Positions 46,138 through 55,023 of a DNA stretch of 64,000 nt are shown in pieces. The notes beneath the pieces were generated by a model. The model worked only from the letters and a program-made list of their open reading frames with translations, ran no database searches and had not been told where the DNA came from. The position numbers and the translations under genes were made by a program. Position 1 is the first letter of the stretch. Every line of letters starts with the position of its first letter. Source of the DNA: Oceanobacillus neutriphilus. GTDB lineage: Bacteria > Bacillota > Bacilli > Bacillales > Amphibacillaceae. The stretch covers positions 62,001 to 126,000 of the forward strand of contig NZ_BMLW01000011.1 in NCBI RefSeq assembly GCF_014645515.1, given 5' to 3'.

Positions 46138-46294
46138 ATGAGTGTTCAAAATGTCCGGTAAATAGGACCAAGAAGTTCAAGGCGACGAATATTTTTCAAA
46201 CGGAGCGTATGCTTTATAATACGTGAGTATTGTAAAATATTCGTCAACGCAGAAATTCGCCATGTCATCTTTATTGGACTTTTTGAACATCCTC
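46138..46294. mobile_element. 157-bp bcr1-like non-autonomous element, copy 2
   Basis: Flanked by the 5-bp duplication TTTTA (46133-46137 and 46295-46299). Shares with copy 1 the ends, TCAAGGCGACG, CGGAGCGTAT, AATACGTGAGTAT and CGTCAACGCAGA. Its central stem GACGAATATTTTTCAA / TTGTAAAATATTCGTC pairs in 15 of 16 positions although the arm sequence differs from copy 1, so the pairing, not the sequence, is kept. It lies in the 200-bp gap between a glycosyltransferase and the flippase gene, within one transcript. Confidence 0.88.
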
Positions 46295-46316
46295 TTTTAG
46301 AAGTTTTTAAGACAGA

Positions 46317-47495
46317 TTATTGGATCCCTTCCACCATGTTATAAAGCTTTTCCATCTCTATCGTTGTATCTGCAGCTTGCTCCGCCAGATTACTGCTAAA
46401 TTTCCCTCTTAAGCTTTTATCGCTTAGTAATCGCAGGATGGCATTATAAATCTGTTCCTTCTCAAAATTTACGATTAGTCCTGTTTCTCCATGGCTGATT
46501 TGTTCGGCTGCACCGGTATTTGTTGTAATGATCGGTTTGTGCAGCACTCTTGCCTCTGCAACGGTGAGAGCATAGGATTCATGTCGGGATGGCTGAATAT
46601 AAATATCACATTCCTTTATATACGGATAGGGATTTTTTATCGTACCCAGTAAACACAGATTATTTTCTAAATGATATTCTTTGATCATTGTCTCCATCTT
46701 CTCTCTGAGAACACCATCACCTATTAAATACCAGCGGACAGGGTATCCTTTCAATAATAATTTTGAGAGAATTTCCGGTATAATATCCTGCCCCTTCTCT
46801 TCTGACAGTCTGCCAACTGTCAGAATGCGGATTCCTTCAAACTTATCATGATAGCCTTCTTCCTGCTCCGACAAGATTTCCAGTTTGTTCTTTTCGATAA
46901 TATTATAAAATGGAAATGTTTTATCTTTCAGATTAGGGAATATTTCAATAAACCTTGTCACAGCGTATTTGGAAACACAAAATATGCAATCGAATCTGTC
47001 ATAAAACTTCTCGCCATGTTTCCGCATTCCCTCCTCGTAATAAGAGACATCACAATGAATCCAGATGACTTTCTTTTTTGCTTTAATATTATTCATCACA
47101 TAAAGGGTAGGAAGTGTGACCGGACTATGGTAGGCTATAGCAATATCGTAAACTGTTTCATCTCTTGGGACCATCCTGGAATAATACTTGTTCTGCTTAT
47201 AATTAGACTTCGTATGCTGTATCAATTTCGTGTATAAACCGGTTTTAAAAGCGGTTTTAATATCCCCTTTTTTTGTATAATCTAACATTTTCTCCAATGC
47301 CGTTTCCTTAGCTCCAAATATATTTTCTACGCTCACAAAATCCGGAATTTCCCCATAAAGCTCTCCATCCTCTGCGACCAGCTTTACTGTCACATCGTAA
47401 TCTTTTACCTGCATGTTATTCAGCATAGCAATTAATGCCTTTTCGATTCCGCCCATTATCATTTTTTGTGTTACAATCAATATTTTTTTACGCAT
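46317..47495 (-). CDS. Glycosyltransferase, GT4 family (paralogue 1 of 4)
   Basis: 392 residues, GT-B fold. N-terminal acceptor domain starts KKILIVTQKMIMGGIEKALI; donor domain has GIRILTVGRLSEEKGQD, NPYPYIKECDIYIQPSRHESYALTVAEA (E-x7-E retaining GT4 motif) and ITTNTGAAEQI. It adds one sugar to the lipid-linked EPS unit in the cytoplasm. It overlaps the next GT by 8 nt. It resembles the GTs at 47488, 48688 and 51124. Donor unknown. Confidence 0.9.
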   Translation of the reverse strand: MRKKILIVTQKMIMGGIEKALIAMLNNMQVKDYDVTVKLVAEDGELYGEIPDFVSVENIFGAKETALEKMLDYTKKGDIKTAFKTGLYTKLIQHTKSNYKQNKYYSRMVPRDETVYDIAIAYHSPVTLPTLYVMNNIKAKKKVIWIHCDVSYYEEGMRKHGEKFYDRFDCIFCVSKYAVTRFIEIFPNLKDKTFPFYNIIEKNKLEILSEQEEGYHDKFEGIRILTVGRLSEEKGQDIIPEILSKLLLKGYPVRWYLIGDGVLREKMETMIKEYHLENNLCLLGTIKNPYPYIKECDIYIQPSRHESYALTVAEARVLHKPIITTNTGAAEQISHGETGLIVNFEKEQIYNAILRLLSDKSLRGKFSSNLAEQAADTTIEMEKLYNMVEGIQ

Positions 47496-48654
47496 CTTTT
47501 CTCACCTCACTAAAAAGCGGTTCTATATGGTTTTTTTCAACTTTGTTTCTTAATCTATTATTTATGAAATGAGTAATTGCCTGATATATTTCCCGTCCAT
47601 CAGCTTCAACTACAACACCAGTATCTATTCCATCCATTTGTTCATGTGCACCTGTGAAGTTAGTAGTAATAATGGGCTTCTTAAAGACCTTAGCTTCTCC
47701 CAGCGTTATACAGAATCCTTCATGCCGGGACGGCTGAACATAGATATCACATTGCTTAAAAAAAGGATAAGGATTTGCATGTGCACCTAATAAAATAAAA
47801 TCTTTCTCTACATCAAAACGTTTAATAAGGTATTCATATTCAGACCTGCTATTACCCTCGCCAACGCAGTACCATCTGACTTTATATCCTTTTTCTCTCA
47901 GTTTTGCTAATACCGGAATAACAAGATCCTGCCCTTTTTCTTTACTTAACCGGCCGATAGTTAATATTCTTATTCCATCAAAGGCATCATCAAAGCCCCT
48001 GTCTTCTTCTGCCATTCGTAAGATCAAATCAGAAGATATTCTATTAGGATAAAACGCTATATTACTCTGTAATTCAGGCAGTACACGAATCAACCGATCC
48101 CTCCCCTCATTTGAAACAGTATAAATTCTGTCAAACCTTGGGTATAATCTTTTGGAAAACTGTACATCGAAATCTATCTTTGTCACATCAAAATGAATCC
48201 ACTGCAGCTTTTTTTCTGCTTTTATTTTGTGAATAACAAAATAGCTTATGAGATCCATCGGACCAGCATAAGCCGCTGCTGCATCATATTCATCTTTTAT
48301 ATCCGCCACATTTCTTAGCATATACTTCAAGAAAATACTCTTATTTTTCAAGAGTCGGGACAGTCCATATATCAGCGAGAAATTCATTGCTCTGATAAGC
48401 CTGCCGTTTTTCATAAGGTTCCATATAGTCTGCTTCGGCGGATTAGTAAGCATCCCTTTTACTGCAGGATATTCAGTCACATATTCTACGTTGACATGAC
48501 TTGGGATTGCGTTTAAAAAACCTCCATATTTCTCCAGCATTAGAATAGTAATATCATATTTTTGTTCAGGCATTTCTGCTATCATATTTAGCAATGCTTT
48601 TTCTGTACCGCCGATATTCATATTAATCAGCATAAATATCATTTTCGTCTTCAT
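47488..48654 (-). CDS. Glycosyltransferase, GT4 family (paralogue 2 of 4)
   Basis: 388 residues, closest in look to the GT at 46317: MIFMLINMNIGGTEKALLNM, KLQWIHFDVTKIDFD, GIRILTIGRLSKEKGQDLVI, NPYPFFKQCDIYVQPSRHEGFCITLGEA, TTNFTGAHEQ. It carries the GT4 E-x7-E donor site. It starts 33 bp after the GT at 48688 and overlaps the one downstream, so it lies in the eps transcript. The series probably arose by tandem duplication, each member then taking a different linkage. Confidence 0.9.
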   Translation of the reverse strand: MKTKMIFMLINMNIGGTEKALLNMIAEMPEQKYDITILMLEKYGGFLNAIPSHVNVEYVTEYPAVKGMLTNPPKQTIWNLMKNGRLIRAMNFSLIYGLSRLLKNKSIFLKYMLRNVADIKDEYDAAAAYAGPMDLISYFVIHKIKAEKKLQWIHFDVTKIDFDVQFSKRLYPRFDRIYTVSNEGRDRLIRVLPELQSNIAFYPNRISSDLILRMAEEDRGFDDAFDGIRILTIGRLSKEKGQDLVIPVLAKLREKGYKVRWYCVGEGNSRSEYEYLIKRFDVEKDFILLGAHANPYPFFKQCDIYVQPSRHEGFCITLGEAKVFKKPIITTNFTGAHEQMDGIDTGVVVEADGREIYQAITHFINNRLRNKVEKNHIEPLFSEVRKDA

Positions 48655-48687
48655 ACTGCTACCCTCTTCCTACAGGCGCATGTTGTG

Positions 48688-49878
48688 TTATCCAATTAAT
48701 TGATAAAATTTCTCGATTTCCTCCGTATTCCCCTTCTTCTCCTGCTTCAGATAATGGGTGATAGCTTTTCTAAGGTCTGGTTCATGAATTAATCTTAAGA
48801 TCCCTTCCACGACAGATTCCGCATTCATATCGACGATAAGCCCATTTTTTTCATGAATCATCTGATTATATACTGCATCAAACCTTGTCGTTACAACAGG
48901 CGTATTTAGCATTCTTGCCTCCGCAATAGCAAGACCGAATCCTTCAAATTTAGAAGTCTGAACATATATATCAGCATGCTTGATAAACGGGTAGGGATTA
49001 GCCTCAACTCCTAATAAAATGAAGTGCTCTTCCAGATTATGCTTTTTTATATAATCCACTATTTCATTATTCAAAGGTCCTTTTCCTAATACATACCACT
49101 TGAAGTGAATTCCTTTTTCCTTTAACATCCTGCATACCTGAAGTGCAATATCATAGCCTTTTTGAGCAGATAACCGGCCAATGGTTAAAATTCTTATTCC
49201 ATTAAAAGAATCCTGATAACTATTTCCTGCACCCGCCATGAAGGAAATAAGCTCAGGATTATTGATATCGTACATTACTTCTATTTTACCTGCATAATAA
49301 GGAAAACGTTCTGCTAGATCTTTTTCAGCTGTTTTGGATACAGCTATAATCTTATTATAAGAAGCATAGTACTTTTTTTGGAACGCTATATCTTCCTCAT
49401 CAATTATGTAGGTAGCATTAACCCAAGCCAGCTTTTTTTCCGCACTTACTTTTTCTGCTACATAATAAGTTGGAACTCCCTGTGCATAACTTATTGCCAC
49501 ATCATACTCTTTATGGTTGCTTTCAATTACTTTAGATGCGTTTTTCCAATAAAGAATGGCCCGCTTCGTATTATGATATTCCTTTTTGTAAATTGCCATG
49601 GAGTATTTAATTCTTGTAAAAAGCATTTGGAACTCTCTTTTTGATAGGGCATGTTTCAGCGAATGTTTCATCGTTTGATTTGCAAAAGTCGTATAGCCCA
49701 GCGGTGTAAGTATATTTACTTCTTTCGGTACTAATTTCTCCAAAATATGTCCATAGGAGAATAATTGTAAATCCACATTAAATCTTGAATAATCCAGTAT
49801 TGATAATAAAGATACTAAACTCTTCTCTGCTCCGGCAATATCCAATGAATCAATCACAAATAGAATATTTTTTTTCAC
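48688..49878 (-). CDS. Glycosyltransferase, GT4 family (paralogue 3 of 4)
   Basis: About 396 residues from GTG 49878, picked because AAAGGAGGGCAG stands just before; an ATG at 49920 would overlap the pyruvyltransferase gene. KKNILFVIDSLDIAGAEKSL, GIRILTIGRLSAQKGYDIAL, NPYPFIKHADIYVQTSKFEG, FGLAIAEARML. Retaining GT4 enzyme acting on the EPS unit. Donor and linkage unknown. Confidence 0.88.
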   Translation of the reverse strand: MKKNILFVIDSLDIAGAEKSLVSLLSILDYSRFNVDLQLFSYGHILEKLVPKEVNILTPLGYTTFANQTMKHSLKHALSKREFQMLFTRIKYSMAIYKKEYHNTKRAILYWKNASKVIESNHKEYDVAISYAQGVPTYYVAEKVSAEKKLAWVNATYIIDEEDIAFQKKYYASYNKIIAVSKTAEKDLAERFPYYAGKIEVMYDINNPELISFMAGAGNSYQDSFNGIRILTIGRLSAQKGYDIALQVCRMLKEKGIHFKWYVLGKGPLNNEIVDYIKKHNLEEHFILLGVEANPYPFIKHADIYVQTSKFEGFGLAIAEARMLNTPVVTTRFDAVYNQMIHEKNGLIVDMNAESVVEGILRLIHEPDLRKAITHYLKQEKKGNTEEIEKFYQLIG

Positions 49879-49906
49879 TTTTCTGCCCTCCTTTTTTATT
49901 TCTGGA

Positions 49907-51049
49907 TTACCCATTTTCACTTAATGATGGCTCTGCAGCTTCCCCAGGATGTAAAACATTTTCTAGATAGAATTTAGATTGCGTTATTTTCTCATTAAGG
50001 ATTAATTCACTTTCCTTATAGTTTATTGGATTTAATAAATCTTTCATTTTATAGTGAGGATTTATTAATCTTGATTCTAACTTTAAATCCTCCAGAAAAT
50101 CTCTCATTCTCGTGTTAATAGATTCTTCTCTATTCACAATGGCAAAGTTTTTCTGATACAGTACGGAAAATACTGCCGCATGAAATGAGTTGGAAATAAT
50201 AAAGGCTGCATCTCTGACAAGTGAGATAAACACGTCCGGACCAACATGCCGAAAATACTTATCAGCATAATTTACCTTTCCTGGATTGATACTGTATATT
50301 TTCAAGTCCTTTTCTTTAGAAATCTTTACAGCAACCTCTTTTATCAGCGAATTATTATCAAAATCATAGACCAGAATATACTTATCGTGAAATTGTTTCT
50401 TTCCTATTTCATTCCATTCCTCCCTACTCAACAAAAGCGCGGGATCAACAACCTGTTTTCCATTATAAATTCCCATTTTATTCAGGATGTTAATGCCGCT
50501 TTTTTCCCGGACGCTTATTCCGTCCAGCCTTTTTATCCTTTTTTGAACAATGGGGGCCAAATCCGGTGCAATCTCTTCTGTAGCAAAGCTTGCTGCAAAG
50601 GATGCTTTTATCTTTCCTTCCGGTACAAACTCTAAATAAAAGGCTGGGTCTTTTCCATTTTGGTAAAGACTATTCCAAATCTGATCACTTCCACATAAAT
50701 AAACGTCTCTTTCAGGCAATTTATCCTTTAATTCTTCGTTTGAGTGATATTGACATTTTGTTAATGTTAAATATGAAGCTGTAAATTGATCAAAAGCTCT
50801 TTTCCTTTTAAATCCCGGTATTCTTAATGGAACTTTAATCCCTAAATAGATCAGCTTTGTCAGCAAATTCGTATCCCATTTTGAGTTATCAATTCGGAAT
50901 AAGTTATAATGATTGCTTAAATACGCTGGCTTATAGTCAATTACTTCGACATCATGTCCACATTTGGTTAAATACCTTAATAATGCAAATGCCTGCAATG
51001 ATGCTCCGTGATTATAAGCATCATGACATGTTATTGTGTAAATTTTCAT
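49907..51049 (-). CDS. Polysaccharide pyruvyl transferase
   Basis: 380 residues of the polysaccharide pyruvyl transferase family: MKIYTITCHDAYNHGASLQA, YLCGSDQIWNSLY near 115, ISVREKSGINILNKMG near 185 and the C-terminal ISNSFHAAVFSVLYQKNF motif with its conserved His. It adds ketal-linked pyruvate from phosphoenolpyruvate to a sugar, giving the polymer negative charge (compare EpsI and EpsO). It is 74 bp after the GT at 51124, a gap with no terminator. Confidence 0.88.
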   Translation of the reverse strand: MKIYTITCHDAYNHGASLQAFALLRYLTKCGHDVEVIDYKPAYLSNHYNLFRIDNSKWDTNLLTKLIYLGIKVPLRIPGFKRKRAFDQFTASYLTLTKCQYHSNEELKDKLPERDVYLCGSDQIWNSLYQNGKDPAFYLEFVPEGKIKASFAASFATEEIAPDLAPIVQKRIKRLDGISVREKSGINILNKMGIYNGKQVVDPALLLSREEWNEIGKKQFHDKYILVYDFDNNSLIKEVAVKISKEKDLKIYSINPGKVNYADKYFRHVGPDVFISLVRDAAFIISNSFHAAVFSVLYQKNFAIVNREESINTRMRDFLEDLKLESRLINPHYKMKDLLNPINYKESELILNEKITQSKFYLENVLHPGEAAEPSLSENG

Positions 51050-51123
51050 ATTACACCCCGTTTTTTCTTTTCAGTGCGTGTACATGCCGACGTGTGTGTT
51101 TTACTGGATGTTTGGAACATTCT

Positions 51124-52314
51124 TTAACAAGACATGATTAAATCATAAAGCTTACTTAACTCATTATAGGAATTGTTAAAATTGGATCTGGAACAATGAT
51201 GAGCTAATCTCTTCCTTAAATTCAAATTATGATATAATTCCTCTATTCCATCTGCTATCCCCTCTACGGATAATTCGCAAATCATCCCGTCATATCTATC
51301 CAGAACCTGACTTTTTGCTGTAGAATAATTTGTTATAAGCACCGGTTTTGCGAGAATCTGTGCTTCACTGACCGTTACTGCTTTACCTTCATATCGTGAT
51401 GGCTGAACATAAAGATCCGCTTCCTTCATATACGGATATGGATTAATTTTCTTTCCTAATAAGAAAAAATTATCCTGAAGATCATATTCAGAGATAAGAC
51501 GCCGAATCATTGCCTCATCTCCTCCATAGCCGACAATATACCAGGCAAGGTTATGGCAGCCTCTTTCCTTTAAGAGCTTTAGTGCTCTGACTGCATTGTC
51601 AATACCTTTTGCATGAGATAATCTGGCTACGGTAATGATTTTAAAACGATTATCGTGAATCATTGGATTTTCAAGATTTTCTGCTGATAACGCTTGAATA
51701 AGGTCCGGAGAAGTAATATTTTCGATAACAATAACTTTCTTCTTCAAAATGGGATATTTATTTATAAATGCCTTTTTACATTCCTCGGAAACAGCTATAA
51801 TATAATCAAATTTCATCCACATGCTTACATCCATTGTTTTATCGGTTTCCACTACAGAAAAATCTGTATGTATCCAGGCAATTTTCGTCTTGGCATCAAC
51901 CTTTTCTGCAACAAAATAATGTGGCCATAAGTAACTTATTGCCACATCATATGCTGTATCCAGCTTTGGTAAAAACGGTAATGCATACTTCCACATATAT
52001 TGCATTTGTCTATAGCCCGTTTCAGATGTCTGATTTCTGACAGCCTTATACTTCGCCAATAAACGGGCGAGCCCCATGATTGGATGTCCTGCTTTAAAAG
52101 TATCTTTGATAGACATCCGGAATGTTTTATAGGTCTCTGATTCTTTCAGCAGATTAGGCTGAACTGGTAATTGATCCATAAAATCACCAGTATGGCTATA
52201 CAGCATAACATCGACATGATAATCTGTATAATTAAAATTATTTAACATGCTGATCAGGCTGCGCTCGACCCCTCCTACCTCCAGATCAAAAGAAGCTATC
52301 AATATATTTTCCAT
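51124..52314 (-). CDS. Glycosyltransferase, GT4 family (paralogue 4 of 4)
   Basis: About 396 residues from ATG 52314 (MENILIASFDLEVGGVERSL), supported by GAGG 9 nt before; ATG 52329 is possible. KIAWIHTDFSVV, FKIITVARLSHAKGIDNAV, NPYPYMKEADLYVQPSRYEG with AVTVSEAQIL. It overlaps the preceding EpsF-like gene by about 29 nt. The most diverged of the four paralogues. Confidence 0.88.
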   Translation of the reverse strand: MENILIASFDLEVGGVERSLISMLNNFNYTDYHVDVMLYSHTGDFMDQLPVQPNLLKESETYKTFRMSIKDTFKAGHPIMGLARLLAKYKAVRNQTSETGYRQMQYMWKYALPFLPKLDTAYDVAISYLWPHYFVAEKVDAKTKIAWIHTDFSVVETDKTMDVSMWMKFDYIIAVSEECKKAFINKYPILKKKVIVIENITSPDLIQALSAENLENPMIHDNRFKIITVARLSHAKGIDNAVRALKLLKERGCHNLAWYIVGYGGDEAMIRRLISEYDLQDNFFLLGKKINPYPYMKEADLYVQPSRYEGKAVTVSEAQILAKPVLITNYSTAKSQVLDRYDGMICELSVEGIADGIEELYHNLNLRKRLAHHCSRSNFNNSYNELSKLYDLIMSC

Positions 52315-53440
52315 GCTCTTCGACCTCATTATATTGATAAATTTTTTTTAATTTATGAACTGCCTGGTTTACAGAATAACCATTATTCTCAAATCCATCC
52401 TTAATTTTAGATAGGTTCTGTTCTTTTTGCCCCGCTTTTTCAATAATTTTATCTGCCCATACATCTGGATGATCCGATAGGGAGAGTCTTGTGAATAAGC
52501 CGATGTGAAGATCTGCTTCCGGCTGGATTGCCTCTGAAACAATACATGGCACACCGCTTGCCTGAGCCTCTAATAAGACCAGTCCTAAGCCTTCATAAAT
52601 AGATGGAAAGACAAAAACATCCATACTATGCAGCATAACTGGAATATCTTCTCTTAAACCGGCAAACCGGATATTTTCTTTCAAATCTGCTGCTGATACA
52701 ATTGCTTCTATTTCATCTCTTAAATCACCATCTCCTACGAATAGCAGCTTCACCGTCTTATCCTTTTGAATGATTCTTTTCATTATCTCTACTAAAAATA
52801 GATGATTTTTTGCATCTATAAATCTGCCGATGTGTCCAATGATGATACTCTTCCCCAGACTCTGCTGAAGCAAAAATTCATTTACTTTCATTTCAGGTTC
52901 TTCCAAATACGGGTAATAATCGATGGCATTGGGAAAATAGGTGTACTTTGAGCCTGCACTTCTTTTTTCTCCAAATAAGTATTTCCCGGCTGCTTCACTG
53001 CATGCCAACAGATCTGTTGAGTATTGAGCAATAAAAAAACGCATCGATTTCAGGTAGAGCTTTCTAAGCAGCCCTTCACTGTCATCCAGCGTTGTATGCG
53101 CATGGGAAATTCTTACCTTTATACCGGCTAATCGTGCTGCAATCATGGAGAGACCGCAATGAAATAAGGTATGTGCATGAACGGCGTCATAGGGTCCATA
53201 CTTCTTTATCACATGATAGAGTTCGAAAACGGAATTCGTTTTTTTTAGCCGGATAATCCTTCCACCCAATTCTCTTATTTCCTGATCATAATGTGCTTCT
53301 TCCTGATTGTAGGAGATAAAATCAAATTGGATTTTTTCACTATCTATATTCCGGTACAAATTCATTAACATTGTTTCTGTCCCGGCCCGGTTCATAGCAC
53401 CAACAATTTGTAATACTTTCATTTTCTCAGGATTTTTCAT
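52286..53440 (-). CDS. Glycosyltransferase, EpsF-like
   Basis: About 384 residues from ATG 53440 (AGGGG 6 nt before), overlapping the sinR-like gene end by 14 nt; ATG 53422 gives MKVLQIVGAMNRAGTETMLM directly. GT4 landmarks: IHAHT-type VHAHTLFHCGLSMIAARLAG, KIRISHAHTT-like motif, IGHIGRFIDAKNHLFLVEI, VFPSIYEGLGLVLLEAQASG. Paralogue of the EpsF-like protein at 59549. In B. subtilis EpsF is an eps glycosyltransferase. Confidence 0.88.
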   Translation of the reverse strand: MKNPEKMKVLQIVGAMNRAGTETMLMNLYRNIDSEKIQFDFISYNQEEAHYDQEIRELGGRIIRLKKTNSVFELYHVIKKYGPYDAVHAHTLFHCGLSMIAARLAGIKVRISHAHTTLDDSEGLLRKLYLKSMRFFIAQYSTDLLACSEAAGKYLFGEKRSAGSKYTYFPNAIDYYPYLEEPEMKVNEFLLQQSLGKSIIIGHIGRFIDAKNHLFLVEIMKRIIQKDKTVKLLFVGDGDLRDEIEAIVSAADLKENIRFAGLREDIPVMLHSMDVFVFPSIYEGLGLVLLEAQASGVPCIVSEAIQPEADLHIGLFTRLSLSDHPDVWADKIIEKAGQKEQNLSKIKDGFENNGYSVNQAVHKLKKIYQYNEVEEHGKYIDSFF

Positions 53441-53798
53441 CTTCATCCCCTGCTTTATCGTTTTTATCCAAATTCTCCTGCTGCCATTTTGCAAATTCAA
53501 TTACTGTCTTAAACGCTTGTAAGTCATTTGTTTTTACACCTGACTGCTTAAGATCCTTTACAAATTGCAGCCATTTTGTTTCAGGTATTTGCCCTATCCG
53601 TGATTCTTCTGAGATAAACGTATTAACCTCCACATTCAATACGCCGGCCAGTCTTTCGATAATTTGCAGGGATGGATTTTGGTTTAAATTTCGTTCTATG
53701 TTACTTAAGTAAGATTTTGATATATTTGCACGCTTTGCACATTCTGATAAAGTCAGCCCTCTGGATTTCCGTAATTTTTTTATTTTCTCTCCAATCAT
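53427..53798 (-). CDS. SinR/SlrR-like regulator inside the eps operon
   Basis: 123 residues: helix-turn-helix (1-62, MIGEKIKKLRKSRGLTLSEC, recognition helix SKSYLSNIERNLNQNPS almost as in SinR) plus a C-terminal SinR-type interaction region (ETKWLQFVKDLKQSGVKTND, FKTVIEFAKWQQE) and an acidic tail. It is 3 nt after epsN and overlaps the next GT, so it is made with the EPS enzymes. It probably reads GTTCTYT-type sites and may pair with SinI or SinR, giving feedback on matrix genes. In B. subtilis the paralogue SlrR is next to eps but divergent, not inside it. Confidence 0.88.
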   Translation of the reverse strand: MIGEKIKKLRKSRGLTLSECAKRANISKSYLSNIERNLNQNPSLQIIERLAGVLNVEVNTFISEESRIGQIPETKWLQFVKDLKQSGVKTNDLQAFKTVIEFAKWQQENLDKNDKAGDEDEKS

Positions 53799-53801
53799 GA
53801 T

Positions 53802-54992
53802 TTATACCTCATATTCTTGTAATTTCATCTCATCCCTTTTATGAATGGCGCTGTCAAATATACTTCTTATACATCTTATTACCCGGTGTTGTTCCACTTC
53901 TGTTAAACTGGAGCCTGATGGGAGACATATTCCTGTTTCAAACAATTTATCTGAAACGGATCCTTCTTCATCGTGCTTAAAGTATCTTGCCCTTTTAAAA
54001 AGCGGCTGCAAATGAAGCGGCTTCCAAACCGGGCGTGCTTCTATATTTTGCTTATTCAGTGCATCTAAAATCTGTCTTACTGTAATTCCAGCTTTTCTGT
54101 CATCAATAGTCAATGTTGTTAACCAGCGATTGCTTTGAGTATCTTCCAGCTCTTTCATAAACGTTACTCCCGACAGATCGGATAAAGCTTGAAAATACAT
54201 ATTAAATACTTTTCTTCTTAACCTTACTCTGTCATCCAAAACCTTCAGTTGTGACCTTCCGACACCCGCCAGCAGATTGCTCATACGATAATTAAAGCCG
54301 GCTACACTGTGCTGATAATGTGGAGCGGGATCTTTTGCCTGTGTTGCTAAATATTTTGCTTTTTCTAATGCTTCTATGTCATTTGAAATAAGCATGCCAC
54401 CGCCGGAGGTTGTAATAATCTTATTTCCATTAAAGGAATAAATACCATAATCACCAAATGTACCGCTTGCCCTTCTCTTATACAGTGAACCTAATGATTC
54501 TGCTGCATCCTCAATAATGGGAATACCATATTCATTACATAGGCAGACAATTTCATTCATTCTTGCACTTTGCCCATATAAATCAACAACAATGACTGCT
54601 TTCGGGAGTTTTCCTTCAAAAGCAGACACTCTTAATGCTCTTTCTAAAGCTTGTGGAGACATATTCCAGGATTCTGGATCGGAATCAATAAAAACTGGAC
54701 TTGCTCCCTGATACAAAATAGGGTTTGCGCTTGCAACAAAGGTTAAAGTGGAGCAAAATACTGTATCACCTTCTGTTACACCTAATAAAGAAAGAGCCAA
54801 ATGAATTGCTGCAGTTCCCGAACTTACTGCAACAGCCCCTTTTGCTCCGGTCTTTTCAGCTATTTCCTTTTCAAACGCGTCTACATTTGGACCTAATGGT
54901 GCAATCCAATTTGATTCAAATGCACTTTTTATATATTGAAGTTCGTTTCCACTCATATGCGGCGGAGATAGATAGATTCTTGATTGGGTCAA
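53802..54992 (-). CDS. epsN: UDP-sugar aminotransferase, EpsN/PglE-like
   Basis: 396 residues, DegT/DnrJ/EryC1/StrS aminotransferase. IYLSPPHMSGNELQYIKSAF, SNWIAPLGPNVDAFE, VSSGTAAIHLALSLL, PLP lysine K191 in SFNGNKIITTSGGGM and HYQHSVAGFNYRMSNLLAGV; strongly like B. subtilis EpsN over its whole length. It converts the 4-keto sugar made by EpsC to a 4-amino-4,6-dideoxy sugar using glutamate. The formyltransferase 32 bp upstream is the likely next step. Confidence 0.93.
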   Translation of the reverse strand: MTQSRIYLSPPHMSGNELQYIKSAFESNWIAPLGPNVDAFEKEIAEKTGAKGAVAVSSGTAAIHLALSLLGVTEGDTVFCSTLTFVASANPILYQGASPVFIDSDPESWNMSPQALERALRVSAFEGKLPKAVIVVDLYGQSARMNEIVCLCNEYGIPIIEDAAESLGSLYKRRASGTFGDYGIYSFNGNKIITTSGGGMLISNDIEALEKAKYLATQAKDPAPHYQHSVAGFNYRMSNLLAGVGRSQLKVLDDRVRLRRKVFNMYFQALSDLSGVTFMKELEDTQSNRWLTTLTIDDRKAGITVRQILDALNKQNIEARPVWKPLHLQPLFKRARYFKHDEEGSVSDKLFETGICLPSGSSLTEVEQHRVIRCIRSIFDSAIHKRDEMKLQEYEV

Positions 54993-55023
54993 TAAAAACA
55001 GCTCCCTTTTTGAGCAACCTTTT

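Noticed and set aside
46317-52314. Repeat array suggested by similar stretches in successive genes
   Set aside because: The similarity is between diverged glycosyltransferase paralogues at protein level; there is no CRISPR or DNA-level tandem repeat.
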